Shown here: one piece after another, positions 33,966-41,436 of the stretch
Layout: the number at the start of each line of letters is the position of its first letter
Numbering within the stretch: position 1 is the stretch's first letter
Notes under the pieces: generated by a model
Databases searched by the model: none
What the model was told of the DNA's origin: nothing
What the model saw: only the letters and a program-made list of their open reading frames with translations
Translations under genes and position numbers: made by a program
DNA from: Pseudoruminococcus_B sp937901805
Lineage (GTDB): Bacteria > Bacillota > Clostridia > Oscillospirales > Ruminococcaceae
Assembly (NCBI GenBank): GCA_963560245.1
Contig: CAUWNS010000010.1
Coordinates: 1-60,773, forward strand
Length of the DNA: 60,773 nt
Direction of reading: 5' to 3'

Positions 33966-34247
33966 TTATTTTCCGTTGTTTGAAGTCTTGGAACCGGCAT
34001 GTCCCTTAAAGGTTCTGGTCGGTGCAAACTCACCCAGCTTGTGGCCTACCATATCCTCTGTGACGTAAACCGGTACATGTTTGCGTCCGTCATGAACGGC
34101 AAATGTATGTCCAACGAATTCCGGGAAAATAGTGGAGGCGCGGCTCCAGGTCTTGAGGACCTTCTTCTCGCCGGCTTCATTCATCTGTACTACTCTTTTG
34201 TAAAGTGCCTCTTGGACGTACGGTCCTTTCTTAACACTTCTACCCAT
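33966..34247 (-). CDS. rpsS: 30S ribosomal protein S19
   Basis: A 93-aa head protein. MGRSVKKGPYVQEALYKRV, TWSRASTIFPEFVGHTFAVH and MVGHKLGEFAPTRTFKGH are diagnostic. Confidence 0.97.
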   Translation of the reverse strand: MGRSVKKGPYVQEALYKRVVQMNEAGEKKVLKTWSRASTIFPEFVGHTFAVHDGRKHVPVYVTEDMVGHKLGEFAPTRTFKGHAGSKTSNNGK

Positions 34248-34271
34248 TGATCATCTGCCTCCTTTCAAGCT

Positions 34272-35105
34272 TTATTTTGCATTTCTGCGTTTTACGATAA
34301 ACTTGTCAGAACGGTGATGCTTTGCTCTGGTCTTGTAGCCGAGTGCCGGTTTACCCCAAGGAGTAACAGGTCCCGGACGTCCAACCGGAGACTTACCTTC
34401 ACCACCGCCGTGCGGATGGTCAACCGGGTTCATGACAGAGCCGCGGACAGTCGGGCGGATGCCCATATGACGGGTTCTGCCGGCTTTACCAACTTTGACG
34501 TTCTCATGGTCAATATTGCCGACCTGGCCAATGGTAGCCATGCAGCCGACAGGTACATTTCTCAGCTCGCCGGACGGAAGACGGATGAGTGCATAAGCGC
34601 CCTCTTTTGCCATCAACTGTGCCATGATGCCGGCAGAACGTGCCAGCTGTGCACCCTTGCCCGGATGGAGCTCCACGTTGTGGATAAAAGTACCGACCGG
34701 AATGTTGGTCATTGGCAGTGCGTTGCCCGGTTTGATATCAGCGTTCGGACCGGACATGATGACATCGCCGACTTTGAGTCCGTTCGGAGCGATGATGTAG
34801 CGTTTCTCGCCGTCCTCATACTGCACAAGTGCAATGTGAGCGGAACGGTTCGGATCGTACTCAATGGTGAGGACATTGGCTTTCATATCGGCCTTGTCTC
34901 TCTTGAAATCTATGATGCGGTATTTTCTTCTGTTTCCGCCACCGCGGTGACGGACAGTGATTCTACCGTAGCTGTTACGGCCAGAGTTCTTCTTCAAAGA
35001 AGTAAGAAGGCTCTTTTCCGGCTCAACCTTGGACAACACAGAGTAATCGGTCACAGACATCTGACGATGGCCCGGAGTTGTCGGCTTGTAGGTTTTAATA
35101 GCCAT
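34272..35105 (-). CDS. rplB: 50S ribosomal protein L2
   Basis: A 277-aa protein needed for subunit joining and for the peptidyl transferase centre. MAIKTYKPTTPGHRQMSVTD, the RNA-binding middle, and VRGSVMNPVDHPHGGGEGKS with the conserved His are present. Confidence 0.97.
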   Translation of the reverse strand: MAIKTYKPTTPGHRQMSVTDYSVLSKVEPEKSLLTSLKKNSGRNSYGRITVRHRGGGNRRKYRIIDFKRDKADMKANVLTIEYDPNRSAHIALVQYEDGEKRYIIAPNGLKVGDVIMSGPNADIKPGNALPMTNIPVGTFIHNVELHPGKGAQLARSAGIMAQLMAKEGAYALIRLPSGELRNVPVGCMATIGQVGNIDHENVKVGKAGRTRHMGIRPTVRGSVMNPVDHPHGGGEGKSPVGRPGPVTPWGKPALGYKTRAKHHRSDKFIVKRRNAK

Positions 35106-35176
35106 TGTGTTTCACTCTCCTCTTTGTGGCTTTGCGGGAAAACAGCAGTTTCCCATACGGTGCCCAGGGGGGCAGC

Positions 35177-35467
35177 TTAGAGCATGCTCTCGAAGAATTC
35201 GATGGTCTTGGAATCCTCGGTCAGGGTGACGATGGCTTTCTTCCAGTCTGGACGGAAGCCAACGTTAGCGCCCATTCTCTTTTCCTTGCCATGGCAGTTC
35301 ATGGTGTTGACCTTTGCAACTTTTACGCCGAACAGTTCCTCAACTGCTTTTGCAATCTGAACCTTGTTCGCACCGGTTGCAACCTGAAAGGTGTATTTTT
35401 TGAGAGCCTGTGCGTCCATGCTTGCCTCGGTGATAATCGGACGGATAATGATGTCTTGTGCCGTCAT
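35177..35467 (-). CDS. rplW: 50S ribosomal protein L23
   Basis: A 96-aa protein at the tunnel exit and an anchor for trigger factor. DIIIRPIITEASMD and FQVATGANKVQIAKAVEELF fit L23. Its ATG overlaps the rplD stop by one base. About 70 bases separate it from rplB. Confidence 0.96.
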   Translation of the reverse strand: MTAQDIIIRPIITEASMDAQALKKYTFQVATGANKVQIAKAVEELFGVKVAKVNTMNCHGKEKRMGANVGFRPDWKKAIVTLTEDSKTIEFFESML

Positions 35468-36090
35468 TATGCGTACACCTCCTCAAGCTTTGCGACAGCA
35501 TCCTTTGCAACGACAAAGTGGTTGCAGTTCAGGATGTCGTAGACATTGAGCGTGTTGACCAGAGTGGTTTTGACGTCTGCAATGTTGTTTGCAGAACGGA
35601 TGACTTTCTCATCAACTTCCGGCATTACAATCAATGTCTTTTTATCAGCGCCCAGTGCGCTGAGCATATTGACAATGCTCTTTGTCTTGATCTCGTCGAG
35701 TTTGATCTCATCCACAACGATGATCTCTTTCTCCGCGACCTTGCTGGAAAGAGCAGATTTGAGTGCTAATCTCTTAACTTTCTTGTTGAGGGAGTAGCTG
35801 TAATCACGCGGCTTGGGTCCGAGTGCAATACCGCCGTGTGTCCACTGCGGAGCACGGATGGAGCCCTGTCTTGCGTTACCAGTGCCTTTCTGTCTCCAGG
35901 GTTTGCGTCCGCCGCCGCTGACCTCAGAACGGGTCAGAGTGGACTGTGTGCCCTGGCGCTGGTTGGCAAGGTAGTTGACAACCGCCTGATGCATCACGGC
36001 TTTGTTCGGCTCAATGCCGAAAACCGCATCGGAAAGCTCGATCTCGGAGACCGCTTTGCCGTTCATGTCAAAAACTGATACTTTAGGCAT
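35467..36090 (-). CDS. rplD: 50S ribosomal protein L4
   Basis: A 207-aa protein whose loop reaches into the exit tunnel (RSEVSGGGRKPWRQKGTGNA, GSIRAPQWTHGG). In gamma-proteobacteria L4 also represses the S10 operon through its leader, which makes it a candidate effector for the leader upstream of rpsJ here (inference). Confidence 0.97.
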   Translation of the reverse strand: MPKVSVFDMNGKAVSEIELSDAVFGIEPNKAVMHQAVVNYLANQRQGTQSTLTRSEVSGGGRKPWRQKGTGNARQGSIRAPQWTHGGIALGPKPRDYSYSLNKKVKRLALKSALSSKVAEKEIIVVDEIKLDEIKTKSIVNMLSALGADKKTLIVMPEVDEKVIRSANNIADVKTTLVNTLNVYDILNCNHFVVAKDAVAKLEEVYA

Positions 36091-36107
36091 TCTGCTTCCT
36101 CCTTCCC

Positions 36108-36740
36108 TTATGCCTTCACGCTATCGGTGATATAAACATAGCCTTTTTTCGGGCCAGGGATAGCACCTTTGATAGCAATCAGGTTGTTCTCTGCATCGAC
36201 CTTGACGATTTCAAGGTTCTGCACGGTTACTCTCTCGTTGCCGAGATGTCCCGGGAGCTTTTTGCCCTTCATAACTCTGGAAGGGGAGGAGCTGGAACCC
36301 ATGGAACCCGCATGGCGGGCAACCGGTCCGGAACCGTGTGTCTCTTTCAGTCTGGAATTGCCCCAGCGTTTGATAGAGCCTGCATAGCCCTTACCTTTGC
36401 TGGTGCCGACTACGTCAATCTTGTCGCCTGCAGCGAAGATGTCAGCTTTGATGATATCGCCGACATTGACAGCGTCGCAGTCATCAAAGCGGAATTCTTT
36501 GATTCTTCTCTTGGTCGCGACGCCTGCTTTGGCAAAATGACCTTTGGTCGGTTTGTTGACCTTATTTTCTGCGATGTCGCCATAACCGTACTGAACAGCA
36601 TTGTAGCCGTCATTTTCCACGGTTTTCTTCTGGATAACAACGCAGGGGCCGGCTTCTACGACGGTAACCGGGACAACATTGCCCTTTTCGTCGAAAAGCT
36701 GGGTCATGCCCACTTTTTTGCCGATGATTGCCTTTTGCAT
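36108..36740 (-). CDS. rplC: 50S ribosomal protein L3
   Basis: A 210-aa protein near the peptidyl transferase centre. It begins MQKAIIGKKVGMTQLFDEKG and contains GTSKGKGYAGSIKRWGN and PGHLGNERVTVQNLEI. Standard second gene of the operon. Confidence 0.97.
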   Translation of the reverse strand: MQKAIIGKKVGMTQLFDEKGNVVPVTVVEAGPCVVIQKKTVENDGYNAVQYGYGDIAENKVNKPTKGHFAKAGVATKRRIKEFRFDDCDAVNVGDIIKADIFAAGDKIDVVGTSKGKGYAGSIKRWGNSRLKETHGSGPVARHAGSMGSSSSPSRVMKGKKLPGHLGNERVTVQNLEIVKVDAENNLIAIKGAIPGPKKGYVYITDSVKA

Positions 36741-36810
36741 GGTTATTCCTCCGTTTAGGTTATTGGTTGATTCTTACGAACCAACTTGACCTGCGTGTTT
36801 GACACGGAAA

Positions 36811-37122
36811 TTAGAGTTTAATTTCAATATCAACACCGGCAGGGAGCTCAAGATTCATCAACGCTTCCACTGTCTTGTTGGACGGTTTGAGAATGTCGAT
36901 GAGTCTTTTGTGAGTTCTCATCTCAAACTGTTCGCGGCTGTCCTTATATTTATGAACTGCGCGAAGGATTGTAACAACCTCTTTTTCGGTTGGCAGGGGG
37001 ATTGGACCGGAAACCTTTGCGCCAGTGCGTTTTGCAGTTTCCACAATCTTTTCCGATGCTGTGTCGACGAGATTGCTCTCATATCCTTTGAGTCTGATTC
37101 TGATTTTTTCCTTGACTGCCAC
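36811..37122 (-). CDS. rpsJ: 30S ribosomal protein S10 (NusE)
   Basis: A 103-aa protein of the 30S head that also joins NusB in antitermination. KIRIRLKGYESNLVDTASEKIV and GPIPLPTEKEVVTILR are typical. The start is GTG at 37122, with TAAGGAGGCGATG upstream; the preceding in-frame sequence belongs to the leader. It opens the superoperon of 30 genes running to rplQ. Confidence 0.96.
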   Translation of the reverse strand: MAVKEKIRIRLKGYESNLVDTASEKIVETAKRTGAKVSGPIPLPTEKEVVTILRAVHKYKDSREQFEMRTHKRLIDILKPSNKTVEALMNLELPAGVDIEIKL

Positions 37123-37445
37123 TTACCATCGCCTCCTTAAAGTTTCTGTGAGCTTTCAGAGCAACGATTAAAAACTGAACACTGCCCCGGGTGTTCCGCG
37201 TATTCCCATGAAAAAACCGGATAAACATTCGCTCATAAATGACGCGACGTTTGTCCGGGAACAAAACGCTGACACCCTTTTGTGTCATGGTTGCCGGCGC
37301 AGATTTAGTATCACGCAAGAATACCGCGCGCACGGTAACATCAGTATTTGTTGTCGCCCGGTTTAAAATCGGACATACTCGGCGGAAATTCCCCGTCACA
37401 AGGACGGCCACCTCCCGCTTCATCGCATATCTTGTGCAGTCACGC
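37123..37445 (-). promoter_or_regulatory. Long structured leader of the S10 operon with attenuator-like hairpins
   Basis: About 320 bases of RNA precede rpsJ. Stems seen on the minus strand: CCGTC-N5-GACGG (37407-37393), TACCG-N6-CGGTA (37337-37322), TGACAC-N6-GTGTCA (37287-37270), a terminator-like hairpin with six T (37258-37210), and GAACAC-N8-GTGTTC followed by five T (37196-37177). This layout suggests that transcription of the operon can stop in the leader. A reading frame stays open across it, but its protein matches nothing I know and it lacks a clear start. Confidence 0.55.
37210..37258 (-). terminator. Terminator-like hairpin inside the S10 leader
   Basis: CCGGACAAAC (37258-37249) pairs with GTTTATCCGG (37226-37217) with one mismatch; the loop holds a smaller TCAT/ATGA stem, and six T follow. 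It lies 88 bases before the rpsJ start, so it would act as an attenuator. Confidence 0.65.
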
Positions 37446-37451
37446 TTAATT

Positions 37452-37480
37452 ATAATACCAAACCAGACGGGGAAATGCAA
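37452..37480 (-). promoter_or_regulatory. Promoter of the S10 superoperon
   Basis: TTGCAT (37480-37475), 17 bases, TATTAT (37457-37452). A long A/T block (37484-37500) directly upstream could serve as an UP element for RNA polymerase alpha. Confidence 0.75.
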
Positions 37481-37625
37481 GTCTTTTTTTTAAAAAAATC
37501 TCTTTTTTTGCCAAAGTTTTTTCTAAGGCTTTGTCCATCTTTTTATAAGCAGTTTTTGTGCCAAGCGGATGCGTCCATCCACAGGGACACCCCTCTATCA
37601 GATCTTTGAAACCATACGCAAACGA
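37481..37625. other. Intergenic stretch upstream of the S10 promoter
   Basis: AT-rich DNA with no convincing gene. A minus-strand frame of 69 codons runs through it (37655-37446) but covers the S10 promoter and a hairpin, so I left it out. Confidence 0.4.
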
Positions 37626-37651
37626 AGCCGGGGAGAAAATCTTTCCCGGCT
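37626..37651 (-). terminator. Hairpin after the small membrane ORF
   Basis: AGCCGGG and CCCGGCT, 7-base arms extended inward by an AGA/TCT pairing. The T tract after it is weak (CTTCGTTTG). It lies 8 bases past the stop of the 49-codon ORF and may end the kptA transcript. Confidence 0.45.
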
Positions 37652-37659
37652 CCATTCTC

Positions 37660-37809
37660 TTAAACTACACAAATAGTATTTCTCGAAAATTTTTCATTTT
37701 TTCCCGGACTTTCACAAAGCCGGTACAGCAGGAGAGCGATTGCAATCATGAAGACAGTGCTCAATACAGTGGAAATGATTGTCCACAGATCCAACTCAAC
37801 AAATATCAA
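37660..37809 (-). CDS. Possible 49-aa single-span membrane protein
   Basis: Reading from TTG at 37809, the product begins MIFVELDLWTIISTVLSTVF, continues as a hydrophobic helix to about residue 28 (MIAIALLLYRLC), and ends in a charged tail (ESPGKNEKFSRN). GGGGA lies 8 bases before the TTG. One membrane span with a Lys/Arg-rich C-terminal tail is a plausible small membrane protein. No homologue is recognised. It follows kptA by about 100 bases and ends just before a hairpin. TTG start and small size make the call tentative. Confidence 0.4.
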   Translation of the reverse strand: MIFVELDLWTIISTVLSTVFMIAIALLLYRLCESPGKNEKFSRNTICVV

Positions 37810-37910
37810 CTGCTATATCCCCAATCCACAGGATGTGAAACAGATAATCAAAACGTCGTCTGTCTTCAAAAGAATTGCTTTTTGCTCATTATCTTTTCTC
37901 CACTAAGATA

Positions 37911-38465
37911 CTATCTTCCTGCATTTTTTAAATAACGCGCTGGTACGGATTTCGTCAGCCAGACCCCGTTTCGAGAGCAATAGAAGCGGTATCCATCCCG
38001 GTACATCTCCCCACTGAGCACCTGAAACACAATGGGGCGTCCATGGCGGCTTCCCACTCTGCGGGCAGTCTCAATATCCGGGGACAGATGGACATACAGC
38101 CGGGATTTGGACAGGAGCCCCTGCTGTTCGATGAATGAAACAAATTTCTCCCCTGTACCATGCCACAGGATTTCCGGCGGTGTCCGTTCTTCCAGCTCCA
38201 CATCCACAGGGATCGAGTGCCCCTGATTCGCGCGAATCCGCATCCCGTCCTCACTCAGGGCATACCGCTGTTTGTCATCCGTGCGCACAATTTTCTCCAG
38301 CATTTCCCTGTCCAGCGGATGCGTCTGGCTGATTCCGGCAATCAATTGTTCTACATCCGCCCAACCATGTTCATCCAGCTGAATACCAATCGCCTGCGGC
38401 TTATGTCTCAAAACCAGGCTCATATATTTGCTTATCTTTTGTATCTCTTTCAAATTCTGGCTCAT
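37911..38465 (-). CDS. kptA: RNA 2'-phosphotransferase (Tpt1/KptA)
   Basis: A 184-aa enzyme that moves an internal RNA 2'-phosphate to NAD+, giving ADP-ribose 1'',2''-cyclic phosphate. The catalytic Arg-His pair is Arg20-His21 (SLVLRHKP); IRANQGHS holds Arg78; LWHGT and RLYVHLS bind NAD; a further Arg lies in RHGRP. In eukaryotes it completes tRNA splicing; the bacterial role is unknown because the matching ligase is usually absent. The ATG at 38465 has AGGAGGGA upstream. Confidence 0.93.
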   Translation of the reverse strand: MSQNLKEIQKISKYMSLVLRHKPQAIGIQLDEHGWADVEQLIAGISQTHPLDREMLEKIVRTDDKQRYALSEDGMRIRANQGHSIPVDVELEERTPPEILWHGTGEKFVSFIEQQGLLSKSRLYVHLSPDIETARRVGSRHGRPIVFQVLSGEMYRDGYRFYCSRNGVWLTKSVPARYLKNAGR

Positions 38466-38525
38466 CAGGTTCCCTCCTGTCATGAAGAACTATTTGGTTT
38501 TGTAAATTCTCTGTTTCCCGTGTAT

Positions 38526-38563
38526 AAAGAAAGAGAATAGGAAAATTCCCATTCTCTTTCTTT
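38526..38563 (-). terminator. Intrinsic terminator of pckA
   Basis: Perfect 13-base arms (AAAGAAAGAGAAT and ATTCTCTTTCTTT) around 12 bases that can pair further (GGA/TCC). T-rich on the minus side, 27 bases after pckA. Confidence 0.75.
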
Positions 38564-38589
38564 ATCAGGAAGCAAATTGTAGTAAACGC

Positions 38590-40383
38590 TTATTTGGAAA
38601 GTCTTGCTTCAAGGGCATCCAGCTCTTCTTTGATCTTAGCAGGAAGCTTGTCGCCAAACTGCTTGTAGAATTCACGCAGTTCTTTGACCTCATCCTTCCA
38701 GAGATCAATGTCAAGCTCAAGCAGGGAAGCAACGTCTTCTGTAGTGAACTGTTTGCCTTCATAGACAAGGCCGTCCACATTGATATCCTCCGGTTTCGGC
38801 TCATAGCCAATCGGGGTCTCAACTGCGTCGATCGTGCCTTCGCAGCGTTTGACGATCCAGTCGAGGACACGCATATTGTCGCCAAAGCCCGGCCACAGGA
38901 AGTTGCCCTCGTCGTCCGTCTTAAACCAGTTTACATTGAAGATCTTCGGAGCCTTGTCGCCCAGGGTCTCGCCCATGTCGAGCCAGTGCTGCCAGTAGTC
39001 GCCCATGTTGTAACCGCAGAACGGCTTCATTGCCATCGGGTCATGACGGAGCACGCCGACTGCGCCGGCAGCAGCCGCTGTGGTCTCGGAAGAAACAGCG
39101 GAACCGATGAACGTACCGTGTGCCCAGTCAAAGCTCTGGTAAACCAGCGGAGTGGTCTTCGCACGGCGGCCGCCAAAGATGATGGCGGAAATAGGAACGC
39201 CTTCCGGATTGTTGAATTCCGGAGAAATACACGGGCAGTTCTCAGCCGGTGCAGTAAATCTGGAGTTTGGATGAGCCAGGTTTCCACCCTGTGCAATATA
39301 TTCCGGGCCATTGACTTTTGCACCCTTCCACTCGGTTGCGTCAACCGGCGGGTTTTTGTCTAATTTTTCCCACCATACCGTGTTGTTCTCATTGTTGATT
39401 GCAACATTGGTAAAGATGGTGTCTTTCTTAGTGCAGGCCAGCGCATTCGGATTGGATTTCTCATTGGTACCCGGCGCTACGCCGAAGAAGCCGTTCTCCG
39501 GGTTAATCGCATACAGTCTGCCGTCTTTGCCCGGTTTCATCCAAGCAATGTCATCGCCGACGGTAAATACTTTGTATCCGTCTTTCTGGTAACCCTCCGG
39601 CGGGATCAGCATTGCCAGATTGGTTTTGCCGCAGGCAGAGGGGAATGCGGCAGAAATATAAACGGTTTCTCCGTTTGGCTTCTGTACGCCGAGGATGAGC
39701 ATATGCTCAGCCATCCAACCCTCGTTTTTGCCCTGGTAGGAAGCGATGCGCAGTGCAAAGCATTTCTTTCCGAGCAAAACGTTTCCGCCGTATGCGGAGT
39801 TGATGGACCAGATCGTATTTTCTTCCGGGAATTGTACAATATAACGATTCTCCGGATCAACATTTGCCTTAGAATGCAGGCCGCGGACAAAGTCATTAGA
39901 AGTTTCACCGAGGTTTTTGAAAGCCTGCTCGCCCATTCTGGTCATGATATTCATGTTCAGGACGACATAGATAGAATCGGTCAGTTCCACGCCGACTTTT
40001 GCCAGAGGGGAACCAATCGGGCCCATGGAATACGGGATTACATACATGGTTCTGCCCTTCATTGCGCCGTCATACAGCGGAAGCAGCTTTGCTTTCATCT
40101 CTTCCGGATCCATCCAGTTGTTGGTTGGACCGGCGTCTTCTTTTTTCTTTGAACAAATGAAAGTTCTGTCCTCAACACGGGCAACATCGTTGGCAGCAGT
40201 TCTGTGGTACAGGCAGCCCGGGAGCAGCTCCTCATTGAGCTTAATCATTTCCCCGGTAGAAACCGCCTCTTCACGCAGCTTGTCAAGCTGCTCTTTGGAA
40301 CCGTCAATCCAAAGGACTTTGTCCGGTTTTGTGAGGGCAACCATTTCGTCTACCCAAGTGAGTACGTTTTTGTTGTTGGTCAT
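38590..40383 (-). CDS. pckA: Phosphoenolpyruvate carboxykinase (GTP)
   Basis: A 597-aa enzyme that interconverts oxaloacetate plus GTP with phosphoenolpyruvate, CO2 and GDP. The P-loop with the hyper-reactive Cys is AAFPSACGKTNLAML; other marks are YVIPYSMGPIGSPLAKVG, GDDIAWMKPG, NPENGFFGVAPGTNEKSNP and FGGRRAKTTPLVYQSFDW. Length and motifs are those of the GTP form, not the ATP form usual in Firmicutes. In anaerobes it may run toward oxaloacetate for fermentation. GAAAGGAG precedes the ATG. Confidence 0.96.
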   Translation of the reverse strand: MTNNKNVLTWVDEMVALTKPDKVLWIDGSKEQLDKLREEAVSTGEMIKLNEELLPGCLYHRTAANDVARVEDRTFICSKKKEDAGPTNNWMDPEEMKAKLLPLYDGAMKGRTMYVIPYSMGPIGSPLAKVGVELTDSIYVVLNMNIMTRMGEQAFKNLGETSNDFVRGLHSKANVDPENRYIVQFPEENTIWSINSAYGGNVLLGKKCFALRIASYQGKNEGWMAEHMLILGVQKPNGETVYISAAFPSACGKTNLAMLIPPEGYQKDGYKVFTVGDDIAWMKPGKDGRLYAINPENGFFGVAPGTNEKSNPNALACTKKDTIFTNVAINNENNTVWWEKLDKNPPVDATEWKGAKVNGPEYIAQGGNLAHPNSRFTAPAENCPCISPEFNNPEGVPISAIIFGGRRAKTTPLVYQSFDWAHGTFIGSAVSSETTAAAAGAVGVLRHDPMAMKPFCGYNMGDYWQHWLDMGETLGDKAPKIFNVNWFKTDDEGNFLWPGFGDNMRVLDWIVKRCEGTIDAVETPIGYEPKPEDINVDGLVYEGKQFTTEDVASLLELDIDLWKDEVKELREFYKQFGDKLPAKIKEELDALEARLSK

Positions 40384-40401
40384 CCTTTATTCTCCTTTCA
40401 G

Positions 40402-40494
40402 TCGGTTTTGATAAACCGATTGCAAACTAAAATGATTAGGAAAATCGAATTCTCCCACGTATATCATTATACCTAGCAAATAGATAGGAGTCAA
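40402..40494 (-). promoter_or_regulatory. Promoter and leader hairpin of pckA
   Basis: TTGACT (40494-40489), 17 bases, TATAAT (40471-40466), a near-perfect sigma-A promoter. In the leader, TCGGTTT and AAACCGA (40402-40419) form a 7-base stem just before the ribosome site, which could modulate translation. Confidence 0.82.
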
Positions 40495-40509
40495 CGATGG
40501 AAAGTTAGA

Positions 40510-40558
40510 ATATTTTTCCCTTTTTCGTCAAAATCAACGGTCAAATTGGGAAAAATAT
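40510..40558. repeat. 11-base inverted repeat upstream of the pckA promoter
   Basis: ATATTTTTCCC (40510-40520) and GGGAAAAATAT (40548-40558), perfect arms 27 bases apart, 16 bases upstream of the -35 box. Likely a regulator site or a weak hairpin; not recognised. The rest of 40559-40722 shows no gene. Confidence 0.5.
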
Positions 40559-40722
40559 CAGATTACCAACTTTATGCTGTCATTTTTTTAACAGAATGAC
40601 GACACCTTTATCTTTTTACCAGAAAAGGATACCGATAAAATTTTCAGATTGTTCAAACTTGCCAGGCTCCTCCCTGCAACAATCCCACAATAAAATCCCC
40701 ACAGACAAAATACAGGAAATAC

Positions 40723-40767
40723 AAAAGCGGCGTAGGATGCAGTGATTCCGCACCCTACGCCGCTTTT
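40723..40767. terminator. Intrinsic terminator, symmetric
   Basis: Perfect 14-base arms (AAAAGCGGCGTAGG and CCTACGCCGCTTTT) around 17 bases. It terminates the small membrane protein gene that ends at 40866. Confidence 0.85.
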
Positions 40768-40865
40768 CAACCAAGGCCTTTTCAAAAAGAAAGCATATCC
40801 TGCAAACAGGACCACGCCCTCTTTTGCACATGATTCTTTTCCAATTATCCGCAAAAAAGAGTTCT

Positions 40866-41240
40866 TCAGAGATATTCATACGGGGTATTTTTGACATCAA
40901 ACAGAAGCTTTATCACCAGCAGAGTCAATACAGCTGTACAAAAACCATAGACTGTCGCATCCAACCTGCCCTGGAAGAAGAACACAATGGAAACTACTAC
41001 CGTCCAAACCGCAGTCAGAGCCAGAGACAATATGGAAAATCCCTTGCCCGCAGCATGGCGGGTAGAGACCAGCCCATAAGAAATCAGGTATAAAATCCCC
41101 AGTACTCCAAAAAGGACGGCACTGCTGATATCATAGAGATTTCCATCCCCTCCGACAAAGATGTCAACCGTTGCACAAACACAGCATAGCAGCATAATAA
41201 TCCCAATGACAAACAGAAAAGCACAGCGTTTTAATTTCAT
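40866..41240 (-). CDS. Small integral membrane protein, function unknown
   Basis: A 124-aa protein with about four hydrophobic segments (residues near 7-25, 38-55, 70-88 and 96-115), and short charged loops. No domain is recognised. The ATG at 41240 has AGGAGG upstream; an open frame further up lacks a ribosome site. It has its own promoter and terminator, so it is a single-gene unit. Confidence 0.7.
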   Translation of the reverse strand: MKLKRCAFLFVIGIIMLLCCVCATVDIFVGGDGNLYDISSAVLFGVLGILYLISYGLVSTRHAAGKGFSILSLALTAVWTVVVSIVFFFQGRLDATVYGFCTAVLTLLVIKLLFDVKNTPYEYL

Positions 41241-41325
41241 ACAGGCACCTCCTACAGTCGGATGGGAAAGCCGGATATTTTTCTTGATTTCCATTCCGTC
41301 TTCCATCAACGCTTTTTATATTTTC

Positions 41326-41354
41326 ATTATATCGCATTTTAGCGGATTTTTCAA
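41326..41354 (-). promoter_or_regulatory. Promoter of the small membrane protein gene
   Basis: TTGAAA (41354-41349), 17 bases, TATAAT (41331-41326), about 85 bases upstream of the ATG. Confidence 0.78.
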
Positions 41355-41392
41355 TTTTTCAGAGAAACTGTTTATAAAAATTCAAAATAATA

Positions 41393-41428
41393 GAAAAAGC
41401 GCCGGAGATCAGAGGTTTCGGCGCTTTT
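41393..41428 (-). terminator. Intrinsic terminator of the polA-tsaD operon
   Basis: AAAAGCGCCG and CGGCGCTTTT, 10-base arms, T run on the minus strand, 8 bases after tsaD. Confidence 0.85.
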
Positions 41429-41436
41429 CCATTCTG

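Noticed and set aside
37079..37422. Protein-coding frame across the S10 leader
   Set aside because: It overlaps several hairpins and the rpsJ start, its product matches nothing known, and its possible start has no convincing ribosome site.
37446..37655. 69-aa minus-strand frame upstream of the S10 promoter
   Set aside because: It covers the promoter boxes and a hairpin and has no family resemblance.
40588..40900. Two minus-strand frames downstream of the small membrane protein gene
   Set aside because: Both run through a 14-bp terminator stem and overlap the real gene end.
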